A DNA stretch of 64,000 nucleotides from Apostichopus japonicus (taxonomy: Eukaryota > Echinodermata > Holothuroidea > Aspidochirotida > Stichopodidae), in assembly GCF_037975245.1 (NCBI RefSeq), contig NC_092583.1:5365264-5429263 (forward strand), read 5' to 3'. The position numbers and the translations under genes were made by a program. This document shows, piece after piece, positions 46,201 to 57,700 of the stretch; position 1 is the first letter of the stretch, and the number at the start of each line of letters is the position of its first letter. The notes beneath the pieces are model-generated. The model ran no database searches. It worked only from the letters and a program-made list of their open reading frames with translations, and had not been told where the DNA came from.

Positions 46201-47574
46201 ATAATTGTGCTGATTAACTTGTGATACAGTGGTTTTCAATTCCCTCATTCCACCGCCCTTTACAAATGGTGAATGAAGGATGTTTTAAAGGATGAACCAA
46301 GGAGTGAACCTTTGGTCGTTGAAACCGACTCCCATGCGAGGGGGGTCAGTGGACCCACCCCATTGTTTAATTACATGTCAAATGGTGCATTCTGAGGCAT
46401 TATTAGATTATAAATTAGGTCTACTCGCAAGGCTGTGCTAATAAATACATTTGATATTTCTGTGCAATGGTTGAAAAAGGGGCTGTGCACCCTAGCTGTA
46501 GTCTATTTCTTTCCTAGATGTAAAATACCCCCCCACCCCCTATCTGAGGTTGGGGGAGGCATGGCGCAAACCACTGTTATGAGGAAGCTTAATAGGAAAA
46601 ATATACCTTGGTAATTTCAAAAAATACAGAAACTTATTGATTGTTCGATACTTCCATCTTTTAGAGAGAGGCATCAAAAGCCGCTGTCGATGCTGTGTTT
46701 TCTGTTCATGGTAAAGTTTACGAGAATGGACCCATAGCAACTGTCATATGTAAGTACTGCGCCTCAATTGAGTATTTGTTGAGATCGTGTTGTGGAGAAT
46801 AGCTGCAGAGAACACTCATACAGTACACCAAATAAACAAAACAGAATATAAATAAACACCTTTTTAATTTTAACAATCTACGATATGTTATACAAATGAT
46901 AATACATGTTTAATCGGCTATTCTTTTGTTTTACTTTTCATGGTAATCTTGTTTGACCGAAATCTTACACAAAATTATAACAGTATAACACAAGAGAATC
47001 TGCTCTGAATCTGCACATTTGTTGGGTCTAGTATAATTTGGATCGATAATTTATTCATCCGTGCTGCAACTACGTTTCTCCATAAAATTTCTGATTGTAT
47101 TTGACGCCATAATAGTTGAGTTTGATGCTATGGCTGCGATGGATGCTATCAAATGTTTAACACTACGATTAAGTTGTTGATGCTATAAGAATGTTTTAAT
47201 GCTGTCAAGTATTGTTGATATGATTGTACATGCATTTTGACTGTGTTTGATGCCGGTGCAGCTGCGATCATCCAGGTTTGTTATTTTGGCGCTCCGTTTA
47301 ATGTTTTCTTTGAGCTTTACAGGATTACAAGACTTATCATCAATAAGGATCGTGCATTATGTTATCTTTCCTTTACTTAGACGTGGCTAGTGGATCATCA
47401 GCAGATTGGGGCTACGACGTAGCTGGGATTAAACATTCCTATGCTCTTGAATTGAGGGATACTGGCGAATGGGGCTTCCTTCTTCCACCTTCACAGATCA
47501 GTGACACAGCAGAAGAGTTCTTTGCGGGTTGTGCAGCATTGACACATTATCTCAGAGATCACAGCGGTCTATAA
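34276..47574 (+). CDS. Secreted metallocarboxypeptidase zymogen (peptidase M14A), 10 exons
   Basis: Exons 34276-34340, 39112-39181, 40695-40904, 41219-41320, 41810-41917, 44036-44137, 44617-44707, 45083-45288, 46665-46749, 47381-47574. Introns are GT-AG with matching phases: 1233 nt, 410 residues, the usual length for the family. There is a signal peptide ([16 protein letters not shown]), an activation propeptide from about 17 to 100 (YKVLRVTP), a likely tryptic activation site after R100, and a 310-residue enzyme. Zinc ligands are H169 and E172 (HSREW) and H294 (DVHAYSQ). Substrate-binding residues are R224 (WRKTRS), N241-R242 (DPNRNWD) and Y347; the catalytic base is E370 (ELRDTG). The enzyme removes C-terminal residues from peptides, probably in the gut lumen. 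The position that sets A or B specificity (bovine 255) is Ala354, not Asp, so an A-like preference is likelier than a B-like one. It looks intact. Confidence 0.95.
34326..34435 (+). repeat. 70 bp tandem duplication across the exon 1 splice donor
   Basis: ACTACACTGG|GTAAGTAT is the exon 1 donor (GT at 34341). The same string recurs with GT at 34411, followed in both copies by GTAATATTAACAT. Read-through past the first donor gives GGG TAA, so the second donor could not support the full protein. Confidence 0.85.
34554..36916. mobile_element. Foldback (TU-like) element E1, interrupted by E2
   Basis: Non-autonomous DNA element flanked by the 8 bp direct repeat CTTCATAT (34546-34553 and 36917-36924). 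The left arm is a tandem array of 16 and 22 bp units built on TTTCGCCCAAC (34564-34787). The right arm is the inverted array (GTTGGGCGAAA, 36799-36906). The ends are GCTTTCTATAGTCACTTCG and CGAAGTGTCCTGCTTCC. Without E2 and its target duplication, E1 is about 714 bp. There is no coding capacity. Confidence 0.82.
34988..36628. mobile_element. Foldback (TU-like) element E2, nested in E1
   Basis: Flanked by the 8 bp duplication ATGGAAGT (34980-34987 and 36629-36636), a sequence present once in the uninterrupted relative E4. The left array is 34995-35175 and the right inverted array 36467-36618. The middle (about 35176-36466) contains a spacer shared with E1 and E4 and internally repeated modules such as TTCGGTTCGTATCC and AACAATTCCCGAACG. 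The length is 1641 bp. No transposase ORF. Confidence 0.85.
37086..38257. mobile_element. Foldback (TU-like) element E4
   Basis: Left array 37095-37273, shared spacer 37274-37475, internally duplicated modules, right inverted array 38052-38247. It starts GCTTTCTAGTCACTTCG and ends CGAAGTGTCCTGCTTCC. The flanks share GAACAT (37078-37083 and 38258-38263); the last two bases of the expected 8 bp duplication differ, and a 28-base foldback end abuts directly. Length 1172 bp. Non-coding. Confidence 0.78.
38264..38292 (+). mobile_element. Orphan foldback terminus
   Basis: A 28-base piece with the family's left end (GCTTTCTAGTCACTTCGCCC, then AACAACC) lies between E4 and E3 with no matching right end of its own. 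It was in place before E3 inserted, because the E3 target duplication lies directly after it. Confidence 0.6.
38302..39012. mobile_element. Foldback (TU-like) element E3
   Basis: Flanked by the 8 bp duplication ACATAAAC (38294-38301 and 39013-39020; the preceding C is also shared). It starts GCTTTCTGGTCACTTTCGCC and ends GGGCGAAGTGACCAGCTGG. Left array to 38474, spacer 38475-38690, right inverted array 38875-39002. At 711 bp it almost equals E1 without its nested insert, which suggests the basic size of a short subfamily. No ORF. Confidence 0.82.
39668..40590. repeat. 100-106 bp minisatellite with poly-G, nine copies
   Basis: In carboxypeptidase intron 2. GACGGCCTGACTTCC recurs at 39696, 39799, 39899, 40003, 40103, 40209, 40311, 40413 and 40515. 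Each unit has TATCTGGGAGGTGGG followed by a run of up to about 12 G on the coding strand. Open frames through it are repeat shadows. The G runs could form quadruplexes in the transcript. Confidence 0.95.
42050..43580. repeat. 68 bp minisatellite, about 20 copies, with higher-order structure
   Basis: In carboxypeptidase intron 5. Units contain CTTATCTTTAGAGCATTACT, ATAATATAATATAACATAG and TACAGTGTTTGAACGTTATA. A five-unit block with the variants ACCGGTACT and TTTTACACTGACTTTATC (from about 42160) recurs at about 42515, so the array grew partly by multi-unit duplication. Units near 43400-43580 are diverged. Confidence 0.95.
45405..45480 (+). repeat. Dispersed AAGGGCGGCGGAAGC/poly-G repeat
   Basis: In carboxypeptidase intron 8. 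The head AAGGGCGGCGGAAGC leads to a G run and a GGGCAC word. The same head appears inverted at about 46050-46066, next to another G run. Confidence 0.5.
45788..46075. repeat. Composite dispersed repeat, GGGGCGTAGCC head with inverted GGCGG end
   Basis: It starts AGGGGCGTAGCCAGGATTTG, passes CTGAGCGGAGCGCCACCATC and a poly-G, then GCACGTGCCCCCCC and CCGCCGCCCTTGT in inverted sense. It lies in carboxypeptidase intron 8. Two repeat units seem to be joined head to tail-inverted. Confidence 0.5.
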
Positions 47575-49769
47575 GAGATTTATGGTATTGATTCACGGAC
47601 ATGCACACTCATCTTTAACGTGAATTATATCTAATTGTTAATTACTTGCTATTGATTCTGATCGCACCATAATATGATTCGACGATAGACTTAAGTGTAA
47701 ATCATGTCCTCTGAACTAGTAAACAATGGCTCACTAAACATTGAAAATGACTTTGATTTCTGTGTTTTATTGTAAGGTGACGGTTATATGCTTCTTTTTA
47801 TCATTTCAGACAGTTGTAAAGAATAACATTAATTTACATTTACAACCCTCAGTCATTAAATGCAAATGACTGCATGAACACAATACCATCAGCCTGGTCC
47901 TTGGCTAATGTTAAAGCATCATTATGCATTCAATTCGTAAACATGAACTGATCGATCCCACAATCTAAAATCCTTTATGGTAATATTTTATAGTATATAC
48001 TCACACAATCTTGACGATGTTCTTTTCCAAAAGACAAAATTGGCCCCTTCACAGAGATCAATGAAAAATTCCAACCAAGTACTTAAAACTTGAAGGTGTC
48101 CCATTGTGATATATGCATCTTATTAATTGTTCGCCTCAACAAAAACAAAAAACACACAACCGGACACCTTTAAGTGCTTCGCATTTTTCATTCCTTCAAC
48201 CCCTGCAAAGTGACCAAAATTTTGCAAGAAATGGACATTATCATAATTGTGTAATTATTTACTACACAAAGTAGCAGTGGCGTTCACAAAGGGAAGGGCC
48301 ATTGCCCCACGTCTGATCATCAGACCGGTAAATTGTGGGGGAACTTTAACCAGGAAAGAAGTGGACCATTCCTATGGGTGCCCCCCTCCCTCCCCCCACT
48401 GCATTTTTTCAACTTCACTTCACTTATATTTACAGTAACTTATATAGACTTTATAACCCAAATATGCCTCAGAATGCACCATTTGGCATCTAAATTATTT
48501 TAATATTTCTTTACAAAATCCTTCATTCACCTCTGGCCTTTCCACAAAGGTCAACCGCTGCCTTAATCAGTCGTGAAAAATTTGCACCCAATCATCCACC
48601 AACCCCCCCCAACCCCGCCCCACCTTTCAAATCCTTTGCACATCATGAAAATATATCTCCCAAAAATTGATCTGATTATATATTTCAGTTGGTATAATAT
48701 ATATACTTGCCTAGAAGTCCTTACAGTATGCACAACTGAAAGAAATTGCCGCAAAAAACAGATTTAAAAAAATAAAACATTAAAATTGAACTCAATGTGT
48801 TTAATTTTGAACAGCTTCTCAAAGTGCTAAGAAATCTGAAACAGCAAAATATATTGCTTCACTTTCAAATTAAAAACTTTGTTTTCATCAGACTGGCTAT
48901 GAGTACTTACACAATAAGTGTAGTATGATGTACTAAATAAACAATTCATGATAGAAAACATAAAAACTTTAGTATAAACTATTTCTAGAAAAATATTAAT
49001 AGCTTAAATTTGAGGAAATATACCTTCTAACCAACACTAGCTAACAATAGATACATGATAGGTAAGCAAATTTGTGCAGTTATACAGATTAATTAGAAAT
49101 ATACTAGCTATGATCTTTGGAACAATTGTTATGACAGAACACCTAGTTAACCTGAAATATCATGTTAACTAGAAGTAGTATGTATATTTATGAACAATAT
49201 AAGACAAAGTTATTTCAGAGATATAAATATTACTCCAGTCTCATTCCATCTTAATACTAATATGTATAAACAGTACAATTTGTTGTAACATGTGTTTGAT
49301 ACATGATTCTGTAGGAGAAACCCCTCATCTGTGAAGAAGAGTGTAAGTACAACTAACAAGCATTGATGGATGGGAAACTATATTGAGGGTATAAATTGAC
49401 ACTCAAAGTGGAAACTTTCAAGGATGGAAAATAAATATGCCTGTTTATCATGTATCACATTCCATTTAAATTGAGTCTACTGGTCAATATTATGTACAAA
49501 CACAGTAAATATGTCAATATGAGTTTGAAGATCATATGAGAAATGGTACATGTGATTCAACCAACTCTAAAAGCTCTCAAGGTTAATTTCTCAAGTGTAA
49601 AATAAAAACCCTAAAACTTGGATCATCAGTCTTGCTCAAAGGTTCATAAACCTTTTCCATATTAAAATAATATCAAAATATCAATATGATTTCATATTGC
49701 ACATATATTGCATATGACATCCCAAAATATTCATTTGAATAATTTCATAAAAAACAGAGTAAATCCACT
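47575..49769. other. Intergenic stretch between carboxypeptidase and the 57 bp array
   Basis: AT-rich with no supported gene. 48273-48410 has another dispersed head (GCAGTGGCGTTCACAAAGGG) with C-rich runs. No clear AATAAA for the carboxypeptidase gene was found within the first 300 bases. Confidence 0.4.
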
Positions 49770-49774
49770 TCACA

Positions 49775-51592
49775 GACAGAATGGACATCAAGCCTCACAC
49801 TAAAGGTAACATGTTAGCTCTATCTTGTGCAGACAGAATGGACATCGAGCCTCACACTAAAGGTAACATGTTAGCTCTATCTTGTGCAGACAGAATGGAC
49901 ATCGAGCCTCACACTAAAGGTAACATGTTAGCTCTATCTTGTGCAGACAGAATGGACATCGAGCCTCACACTAAAGGTAACATGTTAGCTCTATCTTGTG
50001 CAGACAGATTGGACATCGAGCCTCACACTAAAGTAACATGTTAGCTCTATCTTGTGCAGACAGAATGGACATCGAGCCTCACACTAAAGTAACATGTTAG
50101 CTCTATCTTGTGCAGACAGAATGGACATCGAGCCTCACACTAAAGGTAACATGTTAGCTCTATCTTGTGCAGACAGATTGGACATCGAGCCTCACACTAA
50201 AGGTAACATGTTAGCTCTATCTTGTGCAGACAGATTGGACATCGAGCCTCACACTAAAGGTAACGTGTTAGCTCTATCTTGTGCAGACAGAATGGACATC
50301 GAGCCTCACACTAAAGGTAACGTGTTAGCTCTATCTTGTGCAGACAGATTGGACATCGAGCCTCACACTAAAGGTAACATGTTAGCTCTATCTTGTGCAG
50401 ACAGATTGGACATCGAGCCTCACACTAAAGGTAACGTGTTAGCTCTATCTTGTGCAGACAGATTGGACATCGAGCCTCACACTAAAGGTAACGTGTTAGC
50501 TCTATCTTGTGCAGACAGATTGGACATCGAGCCTCACACTAAAGTAACGTGTTAGCTCTATCTTGTGCAGACAGAATGGACATCGAGCCTCACACTAAAG
50601 TAACGTGTTAGCTCTATCTTGTGCAGACAGAATGGACATCGAGCCTCACACTAAAGGTAACATGTTAGCTCTATCTTGTGCAGACAGAATGGACATCGAG
50701 CCTCACACTAAAGTTAACGTGTTAGCTCTATCTTGTGCAGACAGAATGGACATCGAGCCTCACACTAAAGTTAACGTGTTAGCTCTATCTTGTGCAGACA
50801 GAATGGACATCGAGCCTCACACTAAAGGTAACGTGTTAGCTCTATCTTGTGCAGACAGAATGGACATCGAGCCTCACACTAAAGGTAACGTGTTAGCTCT
50901 ATCTTGTGCAGACAGAATGGACATCGAGCCTCACACTAAAGGTAACGTGTTAGCTCTATCTTGTGCAGACAGAATGGACATCGAGCCTCACACTAAAGGT
51001 AACGTGTTAGCTCTATCTTGTGCAGACAGAATGGACATCGAGCCTCACACTAAAGGTAACGTGTTAGCTCTATCTTGTGCAGACAGAATGGACATCGAGC
51101 CTCACACTAAAGGTAACGTGTTAGCTCTATCTTGTGCAGACAGAATGGACATCGAGCCTCACACTAAAGGTAACGTGTTAGCTCTATCTTGTGCAGACAG
51201 AATGGACATCGAGCCTCACACTAAAGGTAACGTGTTAGCTCTATCTTGTGCAGACAGAATGGACATCGAGCCTCACACTAAAGGTAACGTGTTAGCTCTA
51301 TCTTGTGCAGACAGAATGGACATCGAGCCTCACACTAAAGGTAACGTGTTAGCTCTATCTTGTGCAGACAGAATGGACATCGAGCCTCACACTAAAGGTA
51401 ACATGTTAGCTCTATCTTGTGCAGACAGAATGGACATCAAGCCTCACACTAAAGTAACATGTTAGCTCAATCTTGTGCAGACAGAATGGACATCAAGCCT
51501 AACACTAAAGTAACATGTTAGCTCTATCTTGTGCAGACAGAATGGACATCAAGCCTCACACTAAAGTAACGTGTTAGCTCTATCTTGTGGAA
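49775..51592 (+). repeat. 57 bp minisatellite, 32 copies, open in one frame
   Basis: Units start AGAATGGACATCGAGCCTCA and pass GTTAGCTCTATCTTGTGC. I count 32 copies. Most are 57 bp, exactly 19 codons, so the + strand reads a 19-residue repeat (MDIEPHTKGNVLALSCADR) for up to 286 codons (50605-51465). A few 56 bp units shift the frame and close it at TAG. There are no splice signals or leader, so it is more likely a homogenised minisatellite downstream of the minus-strand ZC2HC1-like gene, or in its 3' UTR, than a coding region. Confidence 0.95.
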
Positions 51593-51796
51593 CTTGTAAG
51601 ACATAACAGCCTCCTTAACCTAAAATCGACACCGTACATGGGAGATGAGATTCCATATCTTTACAATATTGCATTACAAAATGTGGCAAGTTGATGCACT
51701 ACACATGTGAAATGCCTGTGGAATTACATAATCAGATAATAGTTTAGGGTTGGTTAGTTTTCCTCTATTAACAGAACTAGTTTAAGGTAGTACTGG

Positions 51797-54700
51797 CTAC
51801 CTGGGAGATATGAAAGCCCTTTGAATGCCACAACTACAGCAAAACTTTGAAGTAGAAGTTGGGTATTGAGTGCCACAATCATGACAGAAGGGTGCCAACA
51901 CACTATTTTCTCTCTTAACCATTGACGTCTCCCTCATGATTTGTGGGGTAGTACTTCTCTGACCAAACATAACACCATTTTGGTAGCTGGAGCTGTTGTC
52001 TCCTGCAGCCTGTAACCTAGGTGACTGGTAACCAGGAGGTGAGACTGGAGAGCTAGGATCAGAACTGTAACCACTGGAGTTTAAAGAAGTACTGGCCAAT
52101 CCAAGGGATGTTGTCCTGACAAGAAAATGATAGGTCCAAAAATGTATTAGCAAACAATGATATCTTCCCTATCTCGCTATCTATACAACTTAAAGGGAGT
52201 GAAGACTCACGCACAAAGAAACGTCTGATGCCGGCATCAGACCTATTTTCGAATGAGGTGCAAGATGTAACAAAAGTGTTAGACACCACCATCGATCCCA
52301 GAAAATACACACACAGCTTGCTACCGTCGGTAATTAGACACTAGTGTACAGTTAATACATGCAACTACGGTTAATACCCACAACACAGTGTACATAGCAG
52401 CGATGGACATCTCAGCAGGGAGTTGTTTTGGAACTCCCTGATCTCAGGTCCAGATGAAAGATATTACAAGGTACTGTCTGCATTTTGTAGCGGCAAGAAG
52501 AAAACTTCACTTGCAAGCAACGGAAATTTAACTTTTTTCAGAGGGCGGCATGCGGTTTGGGGTGAGTCTTCAATGCCTTAAATTACTGGAAGGAAAGAGC
52601 AGTTAGACCATCTTATATTTGTAAATCATATCAAGCATATAACAAGTAAATGCTTTTTGACATCTGTCAAGATTTCATAATCATTGAAACTAAGGACATT
52701 ACAACTCACATTTCATATTGAGTATTATCAGCCTGGCTTGGAAGATTCTCCTTTCTCATGCGCTCTCTTGAGATGCCAACTGGAGTCCTTGATGCATGGG
52801 GAGGACTCCTGAGATGTTCCTGGCTACCATAGTGGCTTACAAAGTCATTACCATGGGGTCTAGTTGGGTTCATGGCTTGATTAGGGGGCACTACTGCAAC
52901 ATTCTCCACATCCTTCATGGAACCATCAGGAGATGGAGGCATGTGAAATGTCTCTACCTCATCAGAGAACCTGCATAGAAATTGGAAAAGAGGAAAAACA
53001 TAAATCTATTCAGTAAAACTCTTCTTATTTAATCATGACTACAGAATGTGGTACAATGTATTTGAAATTATTATTAAGACCTGCAGGATACTAACCTTAC
53101 ATTGCCTTTTGGGGTTCTGTTCCTAGGATACTTTTTAAGAGCACCTGAGACTGGCCTCCCAATGGAGTGTCTTGAGTTATTGTTGGGAGAAGGATCGCTG
53201 TAAGAGGATGATGGGGTAGAGTTCCTGGATGTAGAGGCTGAAACAGAGACAATCTTCCGCCGTGGTGAAGTGGTAGGTCTAAAGCTCTTTGGTGGTGCTG
53301 CTACAAGTTGTGATGAATAATTATTCAAATTATTGGCTGAAACAGGAGAAAATAATTAACAGCAATATGACTGTTATATTAAAACACTGAAATGATTGTT
53401 AATTCGCCTACAAATGTAGTCCAGTCGAGCCAAATATTGTGTGTATGTTTTTGTGACGTATGTGAGTATGCAACAACATTACAGAGCCAATTGGCTGTAT
53501 TCTACATTCTGACTGACACAGGTTGGTAAGCTTCTTCAAAAACTTATAGTTTCAAATGAAAAAGATACACTTCATGCATACTGCTAATCATATTCACTGT
53601 TTGTCTATTCCCAATCACCGACACTCAATTACACCAACAAAAGCATTGCAAGAACAGTTATAGGCACTGATGAACCTCTACTCAAGGATCAAATGAGTAC
53701 ATTTTGACAGATTTTACAAAGTGTAGACCAGGAGACTTTTCAAGTAAAAGAAGTAAGATATTGCTATGCTCAATTATTTCACATGTGTCTAGTCTGAAGG
53801 CTGGTTTACACTCCATAATATCTCTTGGGCGATAGATGTAAACGAACCATCTATGGTAAAAACATCTTCATAGCAAGAAATATTTTGACCATATATGGTT
53901 TGTTTATATCTATCGCCGATGAGTCTGTCTTTAGTCTACATATACTCAAGTCTTAAGTTACTGAACATGTATGATATGTACTGGTGTTGTTACAACAAGG
54001 GGAGTTACTTACCACTATATGACCCACTAAAGGCACTGGAATACATAGGAACACCACCATACAGAGGCTGACTAGGAACCACCTCTTTAGTCCGGATGAC
54101 CCTTTGGTAGTACTATGGGAGAGAACAATAAACAAAAGATTAATAAGAACAACAACTCACATTTATTCCTAAACAAACCTTAGAGGAAAGAAAATCCAAA
54201 GGAAGAAGAATAAACCAATAACAATATACACTATCTTTGCTATCATGGTGTAAGCCTTTATTGATTACCTAGAACTCAGAAAGCAGCATTCATTCAGCTG
54301 ATGAAACTGTAACTTGCCACGCATGTGTACTGATATCAAGGGTACAACAGTTATGTAAATAGTGACAGGATATTTCCTAATTATACAACAACTTGAGACT
54401 CTTTCCACCAAGAAAGGATGTGGTTTCTCATGCCTTACTTGTCCTAACATCTTTTAAGACTCACCTTTGCAGCTAGAAAGCAAACTATTAGACTGATATC
54501 TCTAACATCACACTTCAAGAGTTAATATACAAAACTTTGACTTCTCCTCATTACATATTACTGGAGATTCTGTAATGCCAGGGCATCTAACTATCAGATA
54601 TACACTTCAACACAATTATGTCTGTCTCATAAAGGATATATGCCTGGAATGTATTCATATTACTGGAGATTCTGTCATGCCAGGGCATCTAAGTATCAGA

Positions 54701-57700
54701 TATAACACTTCAACACAATTATGTCTGTCTCATAAAGCTTGGATATCTGCCGGGAATGCATTCATATTACTGGAGATCCTGTAATGCCAGGGCATCTAAC
54801 TATCAGATATAACACTTCAACACAATTCTGTCTGTCTCATAAAGGATATATATATATGCCTGGAATGTATTCATATTACTGGAGATTCTGTGGTGCCAGG
54901 GCATCTAACTATCAGATATAACACTTCAACACAATTATGTCTGTCTCATAAAGGATATCTGCCTGGAATGTATTCATATTACTGGAGATTCTGTAATGCC
55001 ACGGAATCTAACTATCAGATATAACACTTCAACACAATTATGTCTGTCTCATAAAGGATATCTGCCTGGAATGTATTCATATTACTGGAGATTCTGTAAT
55101 GCCAGGGCATCTAACTATCAGATTTAACACTTCAACACAATTATGTCTGTCTCATAAAGGATATCTGCCTGGAATGTATTCATATTACTGGAGATTCTGT
55201 AATGCCAGGGAATCTAACTATCAGATATAACACTTCAACACAATTATGTCTGTCTCATAAAGGATATCTGCCTGGAATGTATTCATATTACTGGAGATTC
55301 TGTGGTGCCAGGGCATCTAACTATCAGATATAACACTTCAACACAATTATGTCTGTCTCATAAAGGATATCTGCCTGGAATGTATTCATATTACTGGAGA
55401 TTCTGTAATGCCAGGGCATCTAACTATCAGATATAACACTTCAACACAATTATGTCTGTCTCATAAAGGATATCTGCCTGGAATGTATTCATATTACTGG
55501 AGATTCTGTAATGCCAGGGCATCTAACTATCACATATAACACTTCGACACAATTATGTCTGTCTCATAAAGGATATCTGCCTGGAATGTATTCATATTAC
55601 TGGAGATTCTGTAATGCCAGGGCATCTAACTATCACATATAACACTTCGACACAATTATGTCTGTCTCATAAAGGATATCTGCCTGGAATGTATTCATAT
55701 TACTGGAGATTCTGTAATGCCAGGGCATCTAACTATCACATATAACAAGTTCAACACAATTATGTCTGTCTCATAAAGGATATCTGCCTGGAATGTATTC
55801 ATATTACTGGAGATTCTGTAATGCCAGGGCATCTAACTATCACATATAACAAGTTCAACACAATTATGTCTGTCTCATGAAGGATATATGCCTGGAATGT
55901 ATTCATATTACTGGAGATTCTGTAATGCCAGGGCATCTAACTATCACATATAACAAGTTCAACACAATTATGTCTGTCTCATAAAGGATATATGCCTGGA
56001 ATGTATTCATATTACTGGAGATTCTGTAATGCCAGGGCATCTAACTATCACATATAACACTTCAACACAATTATGTCTGTCTCATAAAGGATATATGCCT
56101 GGAATGTTTTCATATTACTGGAGATTCTGTAATGCCAGGGCATCTAACTATCACATATAACAAGTTCAACACAATTATGTCTGTCTCATAAAGGATATAT
56201 GCCTGGAATGTATTCATATTACTGGAGATTCTGTAATGCCAGGGCATCTAACTATCACATGATAACACAATTATGTCTGTCTCATGAAGGATATATGCCT
56301 GGAATGTATTCAAATACTCACAGCTTTCCCTCTTCCTGTTTTACTGCCACCAACATCTGCTGCAGCTCTTTTACTAAGTGATTTGATTGGTTCACCGTAA
56401 GTCTTTGTTCTCTGCTGACAAAATGTTATATGTCGTGCACCTGCTTTGGCATTGAAACGACGGTTGCAGTAAGGACATGGTACATAATCTGAAAAAGCAA
56501 AGTTAATTATTTGGGGAATCAAGGTCTGCCTTCTGCATGTATTACATACTGTAACATTACAGATAAACATCATTAATGTACTTCTTTTAATATGAATTTG
56601 TTACAAATTTTGAAAACAAAATGTTACAGGTGATTTTTCAATGGCCCTACAACAAGAGAATAGATTAATGACAGATTGTGATCTCTAAAATCAAGTTAAG
56701 CCAATCAGTACACATAATTGTATGATGAAATGATACAGAACTATCACTGGGGAGATTTACACGGTTGTAATCTTTAATAGAGATGAATTTAGCCTGGAAG
56801 ATTTCTGGCAACCAATTCATTCACCATTTGCCAGTCATGAAATTCATCTAGAGTAGGAATATGTCCTACTGCCAGCAACAAACATAACCTTGCATTTCAA
56901 ATAGAGATACTGTAAGTGTCAGCACAATGAATCCAATATCATATTGTAGGTCTTGTAAGACAATACCTAGAGTTATTTTAGATGTATGTTTAGTAGGAAT
57001 AGCTGCCTACAATTGATATAACATGTTACTTCCAGGGAACTGCTGCACAGGACCTGACTACATTCTGTCAATAAACTCCTTTTCTGTGAGCAAGTTAACT
57101 CCAGCTCCTACATTCTTACACAGTATTTTTCAGGATTAAGCAACTTTGAATGCTGGCAGACCAACCACCAAAAGAACCTGTTTTAACTAGCATGTCATCG
57201 TTGCCGTTGTGTGCTATTTGCTTAGCGTGACCAAAGGGAAATTTCCGCTTGGTCGAGGTCGGGCTTAGGTCAATACTGCCATTTACTGGTTGCCTTTCAT
57301 ATCCACCTCCTCGATTTGCATACTTATGTAATCGATGTACAATTACGTAATCGATGCATACTTGCGTATTATGTGAGGTACACGTGCTTCATTCCTCTCC
57401 TGGTTCAGAGAGGCGTCGCATGTGCTCCTATAGCATTGTTCCTTAGTATGTAAGTATTCTAAATGTTTTATATAGGTATTAAGGGGCTTGATATTGTAAT
57501 TGTATATCTCTTTTAATATCGTGTTACAGAGATTTGCTTTTAATATGATTTGCTGTATGCTTGTGCCTGTTATTTTGATTGCCTTTTTGTTGTTTGCTTA
57601 TTTGTAAGAGTATCTGGAGTAGAATATATCGCCAGAGGTTATTTCTTTGTTGGTATTCTCTACATTCTCCAGAGAGCCGCCGTTAACCCCAGAAAGCCGC

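Noticed and set aside
49775-51592. CRISPR-like array
   Set aside because: Whole units are conserved with no unique spacers, in a eukaryotic genome; it is a tandem minisatellite.
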